Below the pieces are notes generated by a model. It had not been told where the DNA came from. It did not search any database and was given only the letters and a program-made list of their open reading frames with translations. From RPRI01 sp051233685 (GTDB taxonomy: Bacteria; Desulfobacterota; Desulfobacteria; Desulfobacterales; RPRI01), in contig NZ_JBAMMY010000130.1 in NCBI RefSeq assembly GCF_051233685.1, forward strand, positions 62,001 to 126,000: a stretch of DNA of 64,000 bases. The letters are read 5' to 3'. A program made the translations under genes and the position numbers. This document shows positions 26,588-36,157 of the stretch, one piece after another. Positions within the stretch are counted from its first letter, which is position 1; each line of letters opens with the position of its first letter.

Positions 26588-26955
26588 GCATACTGATGCA
26601 ACAGATTAACGAATCTATGCAAGACCTTATGGAAAGTGAAGAAGGTATTAAAGCAAGATTTATATTTTTTCCTGAATTTGCAGGTTTTAAAGGCCATTTT
26701 CCGGACAAACCGATTTTGCCCGGAGTATGTAAAATTCAGGCGGTAATTGCAATGCTTGAAAATTTTTATGGAAATAAAATATACTTAACACAGATTTTGC
26801 TGGCAAAGTTTATTGCTCCCGTATCTGCCAATCAGGAAATCATTATTATCTGTACAAAACCGGGTCAAATATCAAACGAAATAAAAGTAAAGGCATCAGT
26901 AACAAGTGGTGATAAAAAGATTGCCGAAATGCAATTAAAGCTGATGGTAATTTGA
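26584..26955 (+). CDS. 3-hydroxyacyl-ACP dehydratase, FabZ/ApeI-like
   Basis: This 123-residue single hot-dog protein carries the catalytic signature FKGHFPDKPILPGVCKIQ (His about residue 38). Unlike the fused domain at 21674-22798 its site is complete, so it is the probable working dehydratase of the pathway. It starts at GTG 26584, overlapping the previous stop by four bases. Confidence 0.82.
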   Translation: MSILMQQINESMQDLMESEEGIKARFIFFPEFAGFKGHFPDKPILPGVCKIQAVIAMLENFYGNKIYLTQILLAKFIAPVSANQEIIIICTKPGQISNEIKVKASVTSGDKKIAEMQLKLMVI

Positions 26956-26956
26956 C

Positions 26957-27460
26957 ATGAACAGCAATAAAAAATTTCAATTATTACGGAGACGGAAAAA
27001 CGGTTATTTTGAACGTGTGAAAGGAGTTCCGGAGCCTGTTTCAGCCCTTATAACACGACGTGTCAGATTCAGCGAAGCAGATGTTATGGGAATTTCATGG
27101 TATGGAAGATATCCCGAATTTTTCGAAGAAGCATCAGCTGTCCTTGGAAGAAAATGCGGTCTTACCTATAAAGCTTTTTATGAATCGAATCTAAGGGCTC
27201 CCATAGTACAGTTTCATATAGATTATTATCTTCCGCTGATGCTGGATGAAGAATTTACTGTTACGGCGTTTCTGATCTGGGATGAAGGCGCAAGGCTTAA
27301 TACCGAATTTTTAATTACAAAGCAGGATCAGAGAATTTCAGCGGCAGGTTATACCATACAGATGTTTACTGATGCCTTAAGCGGGGAGGTTATTATAGCA
27401 TCACCGGAACTTCTTGAAAGATGCCGGGAAAAATGGCTGGCCGGAGAGTTTAAATGCTAA
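26957..27460 (+). CDS. 4HBT-family acyl thioesterase (ApeK-like)
   Basis: This 167-residue hot-dog thioesterase has VRFSEADVMGISWYGRYPEFFEEA (about residues 35-58), the position where YbgC-type enzymes place the catalytic aspartate (here D in EADVMG). It could release or proofread acyl-ACP. A similar gene (apeK) accompanies aryl polyene clusters. It starts one base after the dehydratase stop and overlaps the next gene by seven bases. Confidence 0.8.
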   Translation: MNSNKKFQLLRRRKNGYFERVKGVPEPVSALITRRVRFSEADVMGISWYGRYPEFFEEASAVLGRKCGLTYKAFYESNLRAPIVQFHIDYYLPLMLDEEFTVTAFLIWDEGARLNTEFLITKQDQRISAAGYTIQMFTDALSGEVIIASPELLERCREKWLAGEFKC

Positions 27461-28578
27461 AAACTGTTGCAGTAGCAGCTGATATGGTTACTTCCTATGG
27501 CTGGGGAACAGATCTGTGCTGGGAAGGTCTTTTTTCAGGAATAACAGCCATACGTCCTATCGAACGTTTTTCAACTCATAACCTGCAAACCGGCAATGCC
27601 GCAACTATTCCCGGTTTAACAATGAAACCGGACGAGTCGCTTGTCATGCAGATGTTAAGGCCGCTTCTTGATAAGGGTTCAATTGAAATACCGCATGATA
27701 CTTTTGTAATTCTTGCCACAACAAGTGGCGATATAGAATTTGTGCAACGGTTTGTTTCAGGTGAAGAAAACAATCCGGAAAAAAGTCTGCCGGACTGTCT
27801 TCTTGATAAGATAATGCTTCTTACCGGAACCTGTGGTAAGGGAATAGTTGTTTCCTCAGCATGTGCCTCATCAAGCATAGCAGTTTCAAGAGCTGCATCA
27901 CTGATACGAAACAAGGTTTATGATTGTGTTCTCGTTATCGGTTGCGACTGTGTTTCGGAATTTGTAACAGCCGGTTTTTCTTCTCTTATGGCTCTTGATC
28001 CTGATGTTGCTAAACCTTTTGATAAAAACAGGCAGGGTTTAAGCCTTGGTGAAGCAGCAGGCTACATGCTTCTTATGAGCGAAGAAAGGGCTGCAAAAGG
28101 CAACATAGCAGTAATGGGAGAAGTGGCAGGCTGGGGTTTGACTAACGATGCAAACCATATAACCGGTCCTTCAAGAGATGGAAGCGGCCTTTACCAGGCG
28201 ATTTATAGTGCATTGAAATCTGCCGGTATCGCAGAAAACAAGATCGGATCTATATCCGCACATGGAACAGGGACTGTATATAATGACTCGATGGAAATGA
28301 AAGCGATCAAAAAAGTTTTTGCTGAAAGCATATTACCGGTATATTCCGTTAAAGGCGGGATAGGGCATACGTTGGGTGCTGCCGGCCTTCTTGAAATAAT
28401 AATTTCATTTAAGTCTCTGGATAAAAAAGTTACGCCGCCTACTGTAAATTTATCTGATATAGATGAAGAAGCCGAAGGCTGGGTTTTTCCATATCCGCAA
28501 ACTTTTGAAAGCTCTTATACGCTATCAACCAACTCAGGTTTTGGGGGAGTTAATTCTGCCCTTATTCTTAAGATATAG
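27454..28578 (+). CDS. beta-ketoacyl-ACP synthase (KAS)
   Basis: This 374-residue KAS has Cys137 in VVSSACASS, His270 in SAHGTGT and His305 in KGGIGHTLGAAG, so it is catalytically complete. Its N-terminal region is shorter and more divergent than FabF. It is followed directly by a half-size KAS-like gene, and the two may form a heterodimer. Confidence 0.85.
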   Translation: MLKTVAVAADMVTSYGWGTDLCWEGLFSGITAIRPIERFSTHNLQTGNAATIPGLTMKPDESLVMQMLRPLLDKGSIEIPHDTFVILATTSGDIEFVQRFVSGEENNPEKSLPDCLLDKIMLLTGTCGKGIVVSSACASSSIAVSRAASLIRNKVYDCVLVIGCDCVSEFVTAGFSSLMALDPDVAKPFDKNRQGLSLGEAAGYMLLMSEERAAKGNIAVMGEVAGWGLTNDANHITGPSRDGSGLYQAIYSALKSAGIAENKIGSISAHGTGTVYNDSMEMKAIKKVFAESILPVYSVKGGIGHTLGAAGLLEIIISFKSLDKKVTPPTVNLSDIDEEAEGWVFPYPQTFESSYTLSTNSGFGGVNSALILKI

Positions 28579-28585
28579 GGAGATC

Positions 28586-29257
28586 ATGATTGTTGTAACC
28601 GGCATAGGCTGGGTTAACCATAAAGAATATGGATGTATAATAGGAAAAGATAAAAAATCTCATGAAGGCTTTGATTCTTTGCATTCCTGTTTCAAAAATG
28701 AATCAATTTTTTTGTACCCTGTAAAAAACTTTGGCAGATTCGATATGATATCAAGGACCACCTGCTTTTGTACAGCCCTTGCCTTAAAAGACGCCGGGAT
28801 ATCCTATTCCAATGATCATAAACATGCCGATAAAAGGGATATGGGAGTTATGGGCACCAATGAAGAAGGCTGTCTGAAATCAAATATTAATTACTATAAG
28901 GATTATATCGGCAGCGGGAGAATAGTTGCAAGGGGAAACCTTTTTGTATATACGCTGCCATCAACACCTCTGGCAGAAGCTGCGATTCATTTTGGCTTAA
29001 GCGGCCCATTGCTTCATATGTCTTTTAAGGAAAAAAAAATATCATCTCTTCTTGGTTTTGCCAAAAGAAGCATTATTGAGAAAGAAGCCACAGCTATGCT
29101 TGCGGTTAAAGCCGAAGAATCCGATGCCATATCTTTTGTTCTGGAAAATAAAGATGATATTTCAAACAAAAAGAGCATAACACTTGAAAATGTAATTTCT
29201 GCAGCAGAAAAATCATCATTTGATGAAATGATATCAGCTCTGACAGATTTGAGATAG
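28586..29257 (+). CDS. half-length KAS-like protein, probably non-catalytic
   Basis: Starting at ATG 28586 (GGGAGA upstream), the 223-residue protein begins like a KAS (IVVTGIGWVNHKEYG) and keeps the thiolase-fold N-terminal half. It includes SRTTCFCTALALKDAG and a degraded nucleophile region (SGPLLHMSFKEKK) without the active Cys. It has no HGTGT or GHTLG histidine blocks. It resembles the N-terminal half of a chain-length factor. I infer a partner role for the KAS encoded just before it. Confidence 0.6.
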   Translation: MIVVTGIGWVNHKEYGCIIGKDKKSHEGFDSLHSCFKNESIFLYPVKNFGRFDMISRTTCFCTALALKDAGISYSNDHKHADKRDMGVMGTNEEGCLKSNINYYKDYIGSGRIVARGNLFVYTLPSTPLAEAAIHFGLSGPLLHMSFKEKKISSLLGFAKRSIIEKEATAMLAVKAEESDAISFVLENKDDISNKKSITLENVISAAEKSSFDEMISALTDLR

Positions 29258-29291
29258 ATTTTAGTATCTGCATATTAATAAGAGGAATTTT

Positions 29292-30566
29292 GTGAAAATA
29301 AAACTGATTTATCCTAAATGGCCCAAATTAAAAAACCAGCCGGAATTTAACCTTCCTCCTCATGGACCGGTGGTTTTTGCAGCGGCTGTAAGAGATGATA
29401 TAGAAATTTCATTCTGCGATGAAAATATTGATCAACTTGATTTTAATGAAAATGCAGACTTGATTGCTCTTTCTGTTATGCTTACATGCCAGATACCCCG
29501 TGCCTGGGAAATAGCTGATGAATACAGGGCACGAGGTAAAAAAGTGATATTTGGCGGGATAGCAACAATGCTGCATGTTGATGAGACTATGCTTCATGCA
29601 GATTCAGTGTTTGTGGGAGAAGCCGAAGGTCATTTTGATAATGTTATAAGTGATTTTGAAAACGGAAAACTTAAAAAATTATATGATTTTTATCATGATT
29701 TTCCTGAAACATCTCTTATAGGAAATGCAAGAAGAAGCATACTTAACCGGGAAAAATATAATTTCCGCGGCGTTCAGATGGTTGATCTTATACATGCATC
29801 CCGCGGCTGCCGGTTTAACTGCTTTCCCTGCTGTACGCCATATCTTGGGGGAAGAAAATTCAGACCGCGGCCTTTTGATGCAGTAGTTGCAGAAATTGAA
29901 AGCATAGAAAATAATCGTTTGTTTATTGTTGATAATTCTTTGGCCCAGGATGATGAGTGGGAAAAAGCCCTGTTTAAAGCCATAACTCCATTAAAAAAGA
30001 AATGGATATCACATCCTATAAAAGATGATGATGAAATTCTCGATCTTGCCGCCAAAGCCGGCTGCTGGTATGTTTATCAGGCGATTGTCGACACCTCCGA
30101 TCACATCAGAAACAGAGTAAAGCGCTTAAAAGAAAGGGGCATCGGCGTTGAAGGCACTATAATCCTTGGAACAGACGATCATGACGAAGATTATATAAAA
30201 AGACTCGTTGATTTTCTGTTTGATATTGATCTTGATCTTGCTGAATTTACGATCCTTACCCCGTTTCCTCACACACCGATAAGAGCAAAACTTGAAAAAG
30301 AAAACAGGATTCTTCATAATGACTGGATTCGTTATACCGCTGATGAAGTTGTCTTCAAACCCGCAAAGATGAGTGTTGATTCACTTCAGAAAATGTATGA
30401 ATACGCCTGGGATACCTTTTATTCAAAGATGTGCAAGGAAATCCAGATGGCAAAGCTGTTTATCAAAGTAATTGAAAAAGAAAAACTCGACGGAACATAT
30501 AAAAAATATTCTGTTGCAGGCGGACGAAAAAGAAAACTTTCAAAAAGCGGGGCCGAAAAAATATGA
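29292..30566 (+). CDS. B12-binding-type radical SAM protein 1
   Basis: This 424-residue protein has an N-terminal Rossmann-like segment (about 1-130, with ALSVMLTC and VIFGGIATMLH) as in cobalamin-binding radical SAM enzymes. A SAM-cluster triad reads RGCRFNCFPC (Cys173, Cys177, Cys180). The C-terminal TIM-barrel half includes VEGTIILGTDDHDEDY and FTILTPFPHTP. Such enzymes methylate or make C-C bonds at unactivated carbons. It starts at GTG and overlaps the next radical SAM gene by four bases. Confidence 0.83.
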   Translation: MKIKLIYPKWPKLKNQPEFNLPPHGPVVFAAAVRDDIEISFCDENIDQLDFNENADLIALSVMLTCQIPRAWEIADEYRARGKKVIFGGIATMLHVDETMLHADSVFVGEAEGHFDNVISDFENGKLKKLYDFYHDFPETSLIGNARRSILNREKYNFRGVQMVDLIHASRGCRFNCFPCCTPYLGGRKFRPRPFDAVVAEIESIENNRLFIVDNSLAQDDEWEKALFKAITPLKKKWISHPIKDDDEILDLAAKAGCWYVYQAIVDTSDHIRNRVKRLKERGIGVEGTIILGTDDHDEDYIKRLVDFLFDIDLDLAEFTILTPFPHTPIRAKLEKENRILHNDWIRYTADEVVFKPAKMSVDSLQKMYEYAWDTFYSKMCKEIQMAKLFIKVIEKEKLDGTYKKYSVAGGRKRKLSKSGAEKI

Positions 30567-31936
30567 AGATATTATTGATTGGCGCAAATGTTGCCAGCAC
30601 GCCATATTATGTTTATCCGCTGGGAATAGCAATGGTTTCCAGTACATTAAAGAATGCAGGTCATACGGTGCGCCAAATCGATTTTCTTCAAAACAATATG
30701 TCCTTAGAATCGATTGAAAATGAAATAAGATCCTTTTCTCCGGATATTATCGGCATATCGATGAGAAACATAGATAATGTTAACCTTTTAAACGAGCAGC
30801 GTTATATAGATGCCGTCGGAGAGATTGTTAAAAGAGTCCGCCAGGTAAGCAGCGTGCCTGTTGTTATGGGTGGATCGGGATTTTCGATTATGCCTGAAGC
30901 TGTCTTAGACAAAATCGGAGCAGATTACGGGATTGCAGGAGAAGGTGAATCCCTGATGGTTCAATTCGCCGATGATGCGCAAAAAGGAATATATCCGGAA
31001 AAGCGCTGCATCCGGTCATCAAATTTTCTGCAAGGAAAACAAATACCATCTGCCTGTTACGATCCGGATATCATGCAGTTTTATCTAAAAAGCGGAAACA
31101 TAGCTTCCGTTCAGACAAAACGCGGTTGCAATCATAAATGTATTTACTGTTCTTATCCTCTTCTGGAAGGGGCTGCTGTTCGTTTGCGTGATCCGGCATC
31201 GGTGGTAAACGATATAGAGTCTTTGATAAACGATCACAAGGTTGGCTATATATTTTTTACTGATTCGGTGTTTAATGACGATGATGAGGCTTACCTTGAA
31301 GTTGTTTCCGAAATGAAAAACAGAAATATAAATATACCCTGGACAGCTTTTTTTAAACCCGAAGGATTAAAAGACGAGCATATTGCTCTTATGAAAGAAA
31401 CCGGGCTAAAAGCGGTTGAAATAGGCGCAGATGCATCCACTGATACTACCTTAAAAAGGCTTGGGAAACCATTCAGATTCAAAGATATTGCTTTATGTAA
31501 TGATCTTTTTGCAAGGCACCAGGTGGCAACGGCACATTTTTATATGTTTGGCTGTCCGGGTGAAACGAGAGATACGGTGATAGAAGGGCTTGAAAACATA
31601 AAAAGTCTTAAAAATACGGTATCATTTATTTTTATGGGTATCAGGATACTTCCGAATACTATCCTTCACAGGATAGCAGTTGATGAAGGCCTTGTTTTAC
31701 CGGATGATTCTCTTCTTGAATCAATATATTATATTGCTCCCGGAATTGAAAGGCAATGGCTTGAAAAAACTCTTACAGACGGATTTAGCGGTATAAGAAA
31801 TTGTGTTTTTCCTCCTGATGCCATGGATGGAAGCTTGCAGTTTTTGCACAAACTTGGTTATTCAGGATCTCTTTGGGATATGCTTGTTCCTGGCGGAAAA
31901 AAAACAAGAAAGCATAGAACAAATGCCGGAAAGTGA
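30563..31936 (+). CDS. B12-binding-type radical SAM protein 2
   Basis: This 457-residue protein has a cobalamin-binding-like N-terminus (VVMGGSGFSIMPEA, GEGE). The SAM-cluster triad is KRGCNHKCIYC (Cys189, Cys193, Cys196), followed by a radical SAM barrel with HFYMFGCPGETRDTV. It is translationally coupled to radical SAM 1 by ATGA. It could act in sequence with radical SAM 1 and 3 on the same chain. Similar proteins occur in ladderane-type gene clusters. Confidence 0.83.
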   Translation: MKILLIGANVASTPYYVYPLGIAMVSSTLKNAGHTVRQIDFLQNNMSLESIENEIRSFSPDIIGISMRNIDNVNLLNEQRYIDAVGEIVKRVRQVSSVPVVMGGSGFSIMPEAVLDKIGADYGIAGEGESLMVQFADDAQKGIYPEKRCIRSSNFLQGKQIPSACYDPDIMQFYLKSGNIASVQTKRGCNHKCIYCSYPLLEGAAVRLRDPASVVNDIESLINDHKVGYIFFTDSVFNDDDEAYLEVVSEMKNRNINIPWTAFFKPEGLKDEHIALMKETGLKAVEIGADASTDTTLKRLGKPFRFKDIALCNDLFARHQVATAHFYMFGCPGETRDTVIEGLENIKSLKNTVSFIFMGIRILPNTILHRIAVDEGLVLPDDSLLESIYYIAPGIERQWLEKTLTDGFSGIRNCVFPPDAMDGSLQFLHKLGYSGSLWDMLVPGGKKTRKHRTNAGK

Positions 31937-32657
31937 TGTTATAACAGACCGGATCTGGTGTGTTATTCCGGTTTATAACAATTGCGCTGCGGTAAAAGGT
32001 GTTGCCGATAAATGCAGTTTGTACTTGAAAAATATTATTGTTGTAGATGATGGAAGCACGGATGCAGATATTGCCCAAGTGTTTGCAGGAACGGAAATTA
32101 AAGTAATAAGTCATGGAAAAAACATGGGAAAAGGAAAGGCTATAAATACTGCTATGAATTATATAGCAGAAAAAGGCGGCCTTTTTATGATAACAATAGA
32201 TGCGGACGGCCAGCATTATCCAAAAGATCTGAAAAAATTTATACCACTTTTACAAGATGATGAATCCGCCATTGTTGTTGGATGCAGAAATTTTAATATT
32301 GAAAATGTATCGAAATCAAGCCGGTTTGGAAGAAAATTTGCTTCTTTCTGGCTGCGCATTGAAACCGGCATTACCATAAATGACTGCCAGAGCGGTTTTA
32401 GGGCGTATCCGGTAAGATTTATTTCAAAGATGAAGTTTTATGGTTCGCACTATGATTTTGAAGCTGAAATTCTGGCAAGGGCAGTTTGGGCAGGACTTAA
32501 AATAAAGACAGTGGATATAGATGTTTGGTACCCAAAACCTCATGAAAGGGTTTCGGCTTTCAAACCGGTAACAGATAATGTCCGTATTTCTCTTATGCAT
32601 ACAAGGCTTGTCGGCAGACGTCTTTTACAATTGATTTTATTTAAAAAGGAGATGTGA
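31923..32657 (+). CDS. family 2 glycosyltransferase
   Basis: Starting at ATG 31923 (an upstream start at 31803 would lie inside the previous gene's reading), the 244-residue GT-A enzyme has CVIPVYNNCAAVKGVADKC, IIVVDDGSTD and the metal site TIDADGQHYP. It lacks a long membrane tail. Paired GT2 and LPLAT genes occur in aryl polyene clusters, and here the LPLAT gene follows with no gap. It probably adds a headgroup sugar or a similar moiety to the lipid. Confidence 0.82.
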   Translation: MPESDVITDRIWCVIPVYNNCAAVKGVADKCSLYLKNIIVVDDGSTDADIAQVFAGTEIKVISHGKNMGKGKAINTAMNYIAEKGGLFMITIDADGQHYPKDLKKFIPLLQDDESAIVVGCRNFNIENVSKSSRFGRKFASFWLRIETGITINDCQSGFRAYPVRFISKMKFYGSHYDFEAEILARAVWAGLKIKTVDIDVWYPKPHERVSAFKPVTDNVRISLMHTRLVGRRLLQLILFKKEM

Positions 32658-33602
32658 TTGCTTTTGGCGGATGATGAAAAACCGGATCAGCAAAAGGAAG
32701 ATGCCGATAAAAAGCCGGTTTCACGTAAAAGAGGAAACAGGCCCGGTTTCTGGTTTTTTGAGATATTTATCCGTGTTTCCGGACTTTATGGAGCATATGG
32801 CCTGTTGCATTTTGTATCTCTTTATTATCTTTTTTTTGACAAAGAAGCCGTATCTTCTGCCCGGTCATATATAGAAAAGAGATTTCCTGAAAGTGGGAAT
32901 TTTAAACAATATTTTCATATTTACAGACTTTTTGTAAGTCAGGGAAGACAACTTATAGACCGTTTTTCCGTTGTCTGTACGGAAAAAGATGTTTTTGATA
33001 TAAAACTTAACGGTTTTGATCAGCTTCAAAATATTTTGAATGATTCTGATCGCGGCGTAATTTTGCTTACATCTCATTTTGGAAACTGGCAGATAGCGCT
33101 TACTGCTCTTAATAAACTGGGCAAAAAAGTTTTTCTTCTGATGCGTAAAGAAGATAATGAAGCCGTACGGGATTTTTTAAATGTAGGATATGAAAAAGGA
33201 GATATAAATATCATATCACCCGAGCAGGATTTTGGCGGAGTGATTGAAATCATGAACGCACTTGGAAAAGGGCATATCGTTTCGATAATGGGAGACAGGA
33301 GATATGGCGCCAAAGCTTCTAAAGTAAGGTTTTTAGGCGATTATGCATATTTTCCTTTAAGCGCTTTTGCAATAGCGGCGTCGGCGCAGTGCCCGGTTGT
33401 GGTTTTGCTTGCGGCAAAGGTTTCAGCTTATGAATATGTGGTTGATGTTACCAACATTCTTTATCCTGAAGGCAGCGGCAGGAAAAAAGAAATAAAGCTT
33501 GTGCCGTGGATACAGAAATACGCACACATACTGGAGGATTTTGTAAACATAAATCCGTATCAGTGTTTTCTTTTTCATGACATATGGAAAGATGAAAAAT
33601 AA
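32658..33602 (+). CDS. LpxL/COG4261-type LPLAT acyltransferase
   Basis: This 314-residue acyltransferase has an N-terminal basic tail and amphipathic or membrane segment (FWFFEIFIRVSGLYGAYG). The catalytic site is TSHFGNWQIAL (about residue 139, with Gln where many relatives have Glu). GDRRYG lies near residue 213. Members transfer an acyl chain to a sugar or lipid. Translation starts at TTG directly after the glycosyltransferase stop. Confidence 0.8.
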   Translation: MLLADDEKPDQQKEDADKKPVSRKRGNRPGFWFFEIFIRVSGLYGAYGLLHFVSLYYLFFDKEAVSSARSYIEKRFPESGNFKQYFHIYRLFVSQGRQLIDRFSVVCTEKDVFDIKLNGFDQLQNILNDSDRGVILLTSHFGNWQIALTALNKLGKKVFLLMRKEDNEAVRDFLNVGYEKGDINIISPEQDFGGVIEIMNALGKGHIVSIMGDRRYGAKASKVRFLGDYAYFPLSAFAIAASAQCPVVVLLAAKVSAYEYVVDVTNILYPEGSGRKKEIKLVPWIQKYAHILEDFVNINPYQCFLFHDIWKDEK

Positions 33603-33626
33603 AGAGGTAATGAAGGAGAATAGTTG

Positions 33627-33923
33627 ATGGAAGAAGTTAATAAAATGAATCCGGCTGGTATCAGGAAGCTTCTTAAAGAGCTGCTGATTGAAAGTCTTTC
33701 ACTGGAAGATATACAGCCGGATGAGATCGCAGACGATGAAATCCTTTTTGGGGAAGGTCTTGGCCTTGATTCTCTGGATGCGGTGGAAATTGTAGTGCTG
33801 CTCCAGAGAAATTTCGGTCTTGAAGTAAAAGATATGAAGCAGGGAAAAGAGATATTTTATTCCATAGAAACTCTTGCACGGTATGTATTTGAAAATACCG
33901 GAATACCCAATACTGCATCATGA
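33627..33923 (+). CDS. acyl carrier protein 2
   Basis: This 98-residue ACP (start at ATG 33627 after GAAGGAG; an in-frame TTG lies one codon earlier) has the site GLGLDSLDAVEIVVLLQRNF (Ser about residue 46). It overlaps the next KAS gene by four bases, so the two are made together. Confidence 0.88.
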   Translation: MEEVNKMNPAGIRKLLKELLIESLSLEDIQPDEIADDEILFGEGLGLDSLDAVEIVVLLQRNFGLEVKDMKQGKEIFYSIETLARYVFENTGIPNTAS

Positions 33924-35086
33924 AGGTGGTAATATCCGGGATAGGAACAATTTCAGCTGCAGGCTTAAATCTTAAAGAAAGCCTTAGTTCCATGAAAAAC
34001 GGAAAAAGAAACGCAGGACCGGTTTCTCTTTTTCCAAATGTATTGCCCTATCCTGTATTTGAAGTAAAACATCTATATGAAAAAGCCGGGATGGAAGGCT
34101 TGCGCACTTTCTGTCTTGCTGCTGCTGCGGCTGATGAAGCTTTTAAGGATGCAGGGCTTTTGCTGCCTCTTTCTTCAAATATTAAAGCAGGCGTTTGTTT
34201 AGGCACTACAGTAGCAAGCCAGCTTAATGATATTGAATTTTACAGCGCTTTTAAAAAATACGGAAATGTTGATTTAAAGCCGGTTGACCGTTATCTGCGT
34301 GGAAATATTTCTGAAGCGCTTGCTTATCAGATAAAAGCAACCGGACCGTCTGTTACAGTTGTAAACGCCTGTTCTTCCGGTACCGATGCAATCGGAATAG
34401 CTCTTTCCTGGTTAAGGTCAGGTGATTGTGATATGGTTATTGCCGGAGGAGCAGATGAACTCAATCGCGTTCCTCTTTGCGGGTTCGGATCTTTGGGAAT
34501 TTTAAGCAATTTTTTGTGTGCTCCCTTTGATAAAGACAGGACAGGCCTTAACCTGGGTGAAGGGGCGGGAATACTTATACTTGAAAGGGAAGAATTTTAT
34601 ATTAAAAGAGGAAAAACCCCGCTATTGTATCTTTCAGGGTATGGATCCGCTGCGGATTCCTATCACCTTACTGCACCGCATCCTGAAGGAAAAGGGCTTG
34701 AATCAGCCATAAAAAAAGCTTTGTCCGATTCCATGATATCTCCGGATGATGTATGCTTTGTAAATGCTCATGGTACAGGAACTTTTGATAATGATAAAGT
34801 GGAGAGTACTGTTTTATCAAGAGTTTTTGGTGAAAATGTAAGATATTTTTCAACAAAAGGATATACAGGCCATACTCTTGGTGGTGCGGGAGGGATTGAG
34901 GCTGTTTTTTCTGCGGCAGCGCTAAAACATGGATGGATACCTGCAAGCGCCGGGTTTGTTTCCAAAGGAGATGAAATTCCTGTAAGCCCTGTTACGGCCA
35001 ATACAGGCATAAGCGGATCTTATGCAGTATCAACTTCACTTGCTTTTGGGGGAAACAATGCTGTGATTGTTATGGAAAAGGCTTAG
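33920..35086 (+). CDS. beta-ketoacyl-ACP synthase (KS of a KS/CLF pair)
   Basis: This 388-residue KAS has Cys151 in VVNACSSG, His284 in NAHGTGT and His318 in KGYTGHTLGGAGG. It is followed 17 bases on by a KAS-like protein lacking these residues. This is the classic ketosynthase/chain-length-factor order of type II polyketide synthases and of the aryl polyene ApeO/ApeC pair. Confidence 0.85.
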   Translation: MKVVISGIGTISAAGLNLKESLSSMKNGKRNAGPVSLFPNVLPYPVFEVKHLYEKAGMEGLRTFCLAAAAADEAFKDAGLLLPLSSNIKAGVCLGTTVASQLNDIEFYSAFKKYGNVDLKPVDRYLRGNISEALAYQIKATGPSVTVVNACSSGTDAIGIALSWLRSGDCDMVIAGGADELNRVPLCGFGSLGILSNFLCAPFDKDRTGLNLGEGAGILILEREEFYIKRGKTPLLYLSGYGSAADSYHLTAPHPEGKGLESAIKKALSDSMISPDDVCFVNAHGTGTFDNDKVESTVLSRVFGENVRYFSTKGYTGHTLGGAGGIEAVFSAAALKHGWIPASAGFVSKGDEIPVSPVTANTGISGSYAVSTSLAFGGNNAVIVMEKA

Positions 35087-35103
35087 AAAGAACTTATTTA
35101 ATT

Positions 35104-36147
35104 ATGTTTATTTCCGGAATTGGAATTATATTTACACGCGGACGGGGCATTGATCGTTTTGAAAATGCCTTAAAGCAGGGTTGGACTGATCCTTTTTGGA
35201 CAGATTCATTTCCGGCATACCGGGTAGCTAAAGAAGTATTATCTGATGCAGCTTTGTCAAAAAAAATAAGAAGAGCGGACAAGTTTAGCAAAATGGCTGT
35301 TTATTCTGCTTTTGATGCTTTCAAAGACAGCGGCATAACATTAAATAATAATGAAACGTTGGGAATAATACTTTCTACAGCTTTTGGTCCGCACACAACA
35401 ACTTTTAGCTTTATTGATGATATACTCGATTATGGAGATGCCGGTGTATCGCCGACAAAATTCTCAAACTCCGTTCACAATGCTGCTGCATCATATATAT
35501 CAACTGTTCTTGGCAGCTGTGGCCCAACAGTAACTCTTACTGACTTTTCATATCCGTTTCAAAATGCTTTGCTTCTTGCAGAATCATGGCTTAAAGAAAA
35601 ACGATGCAAGCATGTTTTATTCGGATGCGTTGATGAATTAAGCACAGTAATGGAATATGCCTGTAAGATTAAAATGAAAACAGCTGAGGATGGAAAAATA
35701 AGGCCTTTCATGTTTTCAGATTGTCCTGTTTCCGTTTTAGGTGAAGGCGGAGTATTTTTTGTGTTATCTGATGAAAAATGCAATAATAATTATGCTGAAG
35801 TAACGGAAATTTCTTTTATTGGAGAAATAAAGAATAATTATGATATAACAATTATCGATGCCGACGGTATGGCAGGGGATGAATCAGGCTATGAAAATAT
35901 AACAGCTAATGGTTTGCCTGTAGCCGGATATTCACCTGTTTTTGGCAGCATGAAGATAGGAAGTGCGTTTAATTTTGCGGCTGCCTGTCTTATGTTGAAA
36001 AATCAGCATATTTACAAAAGTCCTGTTTTGGATAACCGAATACAGGTTAACCTATGTCCCTCAACAAAAGAAGCAAATATAACAGGAATAAATTGTGTCA
36101 GAATTTGCAGGTCTGATAAAATATCAATTATTAACTTACAAAAATAA
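35104..36147 (+). CDS. KAS-like chain-length factor (no catalytic Cys)
   Basis: This 347-residue protein keeps the thiolase-fold frame (ISGIGIIFTRG, KFSKMAVYSAFDAFKDSG, SNSVHNAAASYIS). The nucleophile position reads TLTDFSYPF with Phe148 in place of Cys, and neither histidine block is present. It should pair with the complete KAS encoded before it and set chain length, as chain-length factors do. Confidence 0.75.
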   Translation: MFISGIGIIFTRGRGIDRFENALKQGWTDPFWTDSFPAYRVAKEVLSDAALSKKIRRADKFSKMAVYSAFDAFKDSGITLNNNETLGIILSTAFGPHTTTFSFIDDILDYGDAGVSPTKFSNSVHNAAASYISTVLGSCGPTVTLTDFSYPFQNALLLAESWLKEKRCKHVLFGCVDELSTVMEYACKIKMKTAEDGKIRPFMFSDCPVSVLGEGGVFFVLSDEKCNNNYAEVTEISFIGEIKNNYDITIIDADGMAGDESGYENITANGLPVAGYSPVFGSMKIGSAFNFAAACLMLKNQHIYKSPVLDNRIQVNLCPSTKEANITGINCVRICRSDKISIINLQK

Positions 36148-36157
36148 AGGAGTTGCT

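Noticed and set aside
28463..28585. upstream extension of the half-length KAS-like gene
   Set aside because: It would overlap 116 bases of the preceding KAS gene; the start at 28586 has a ribosome site and a KAS-like N-terminus.
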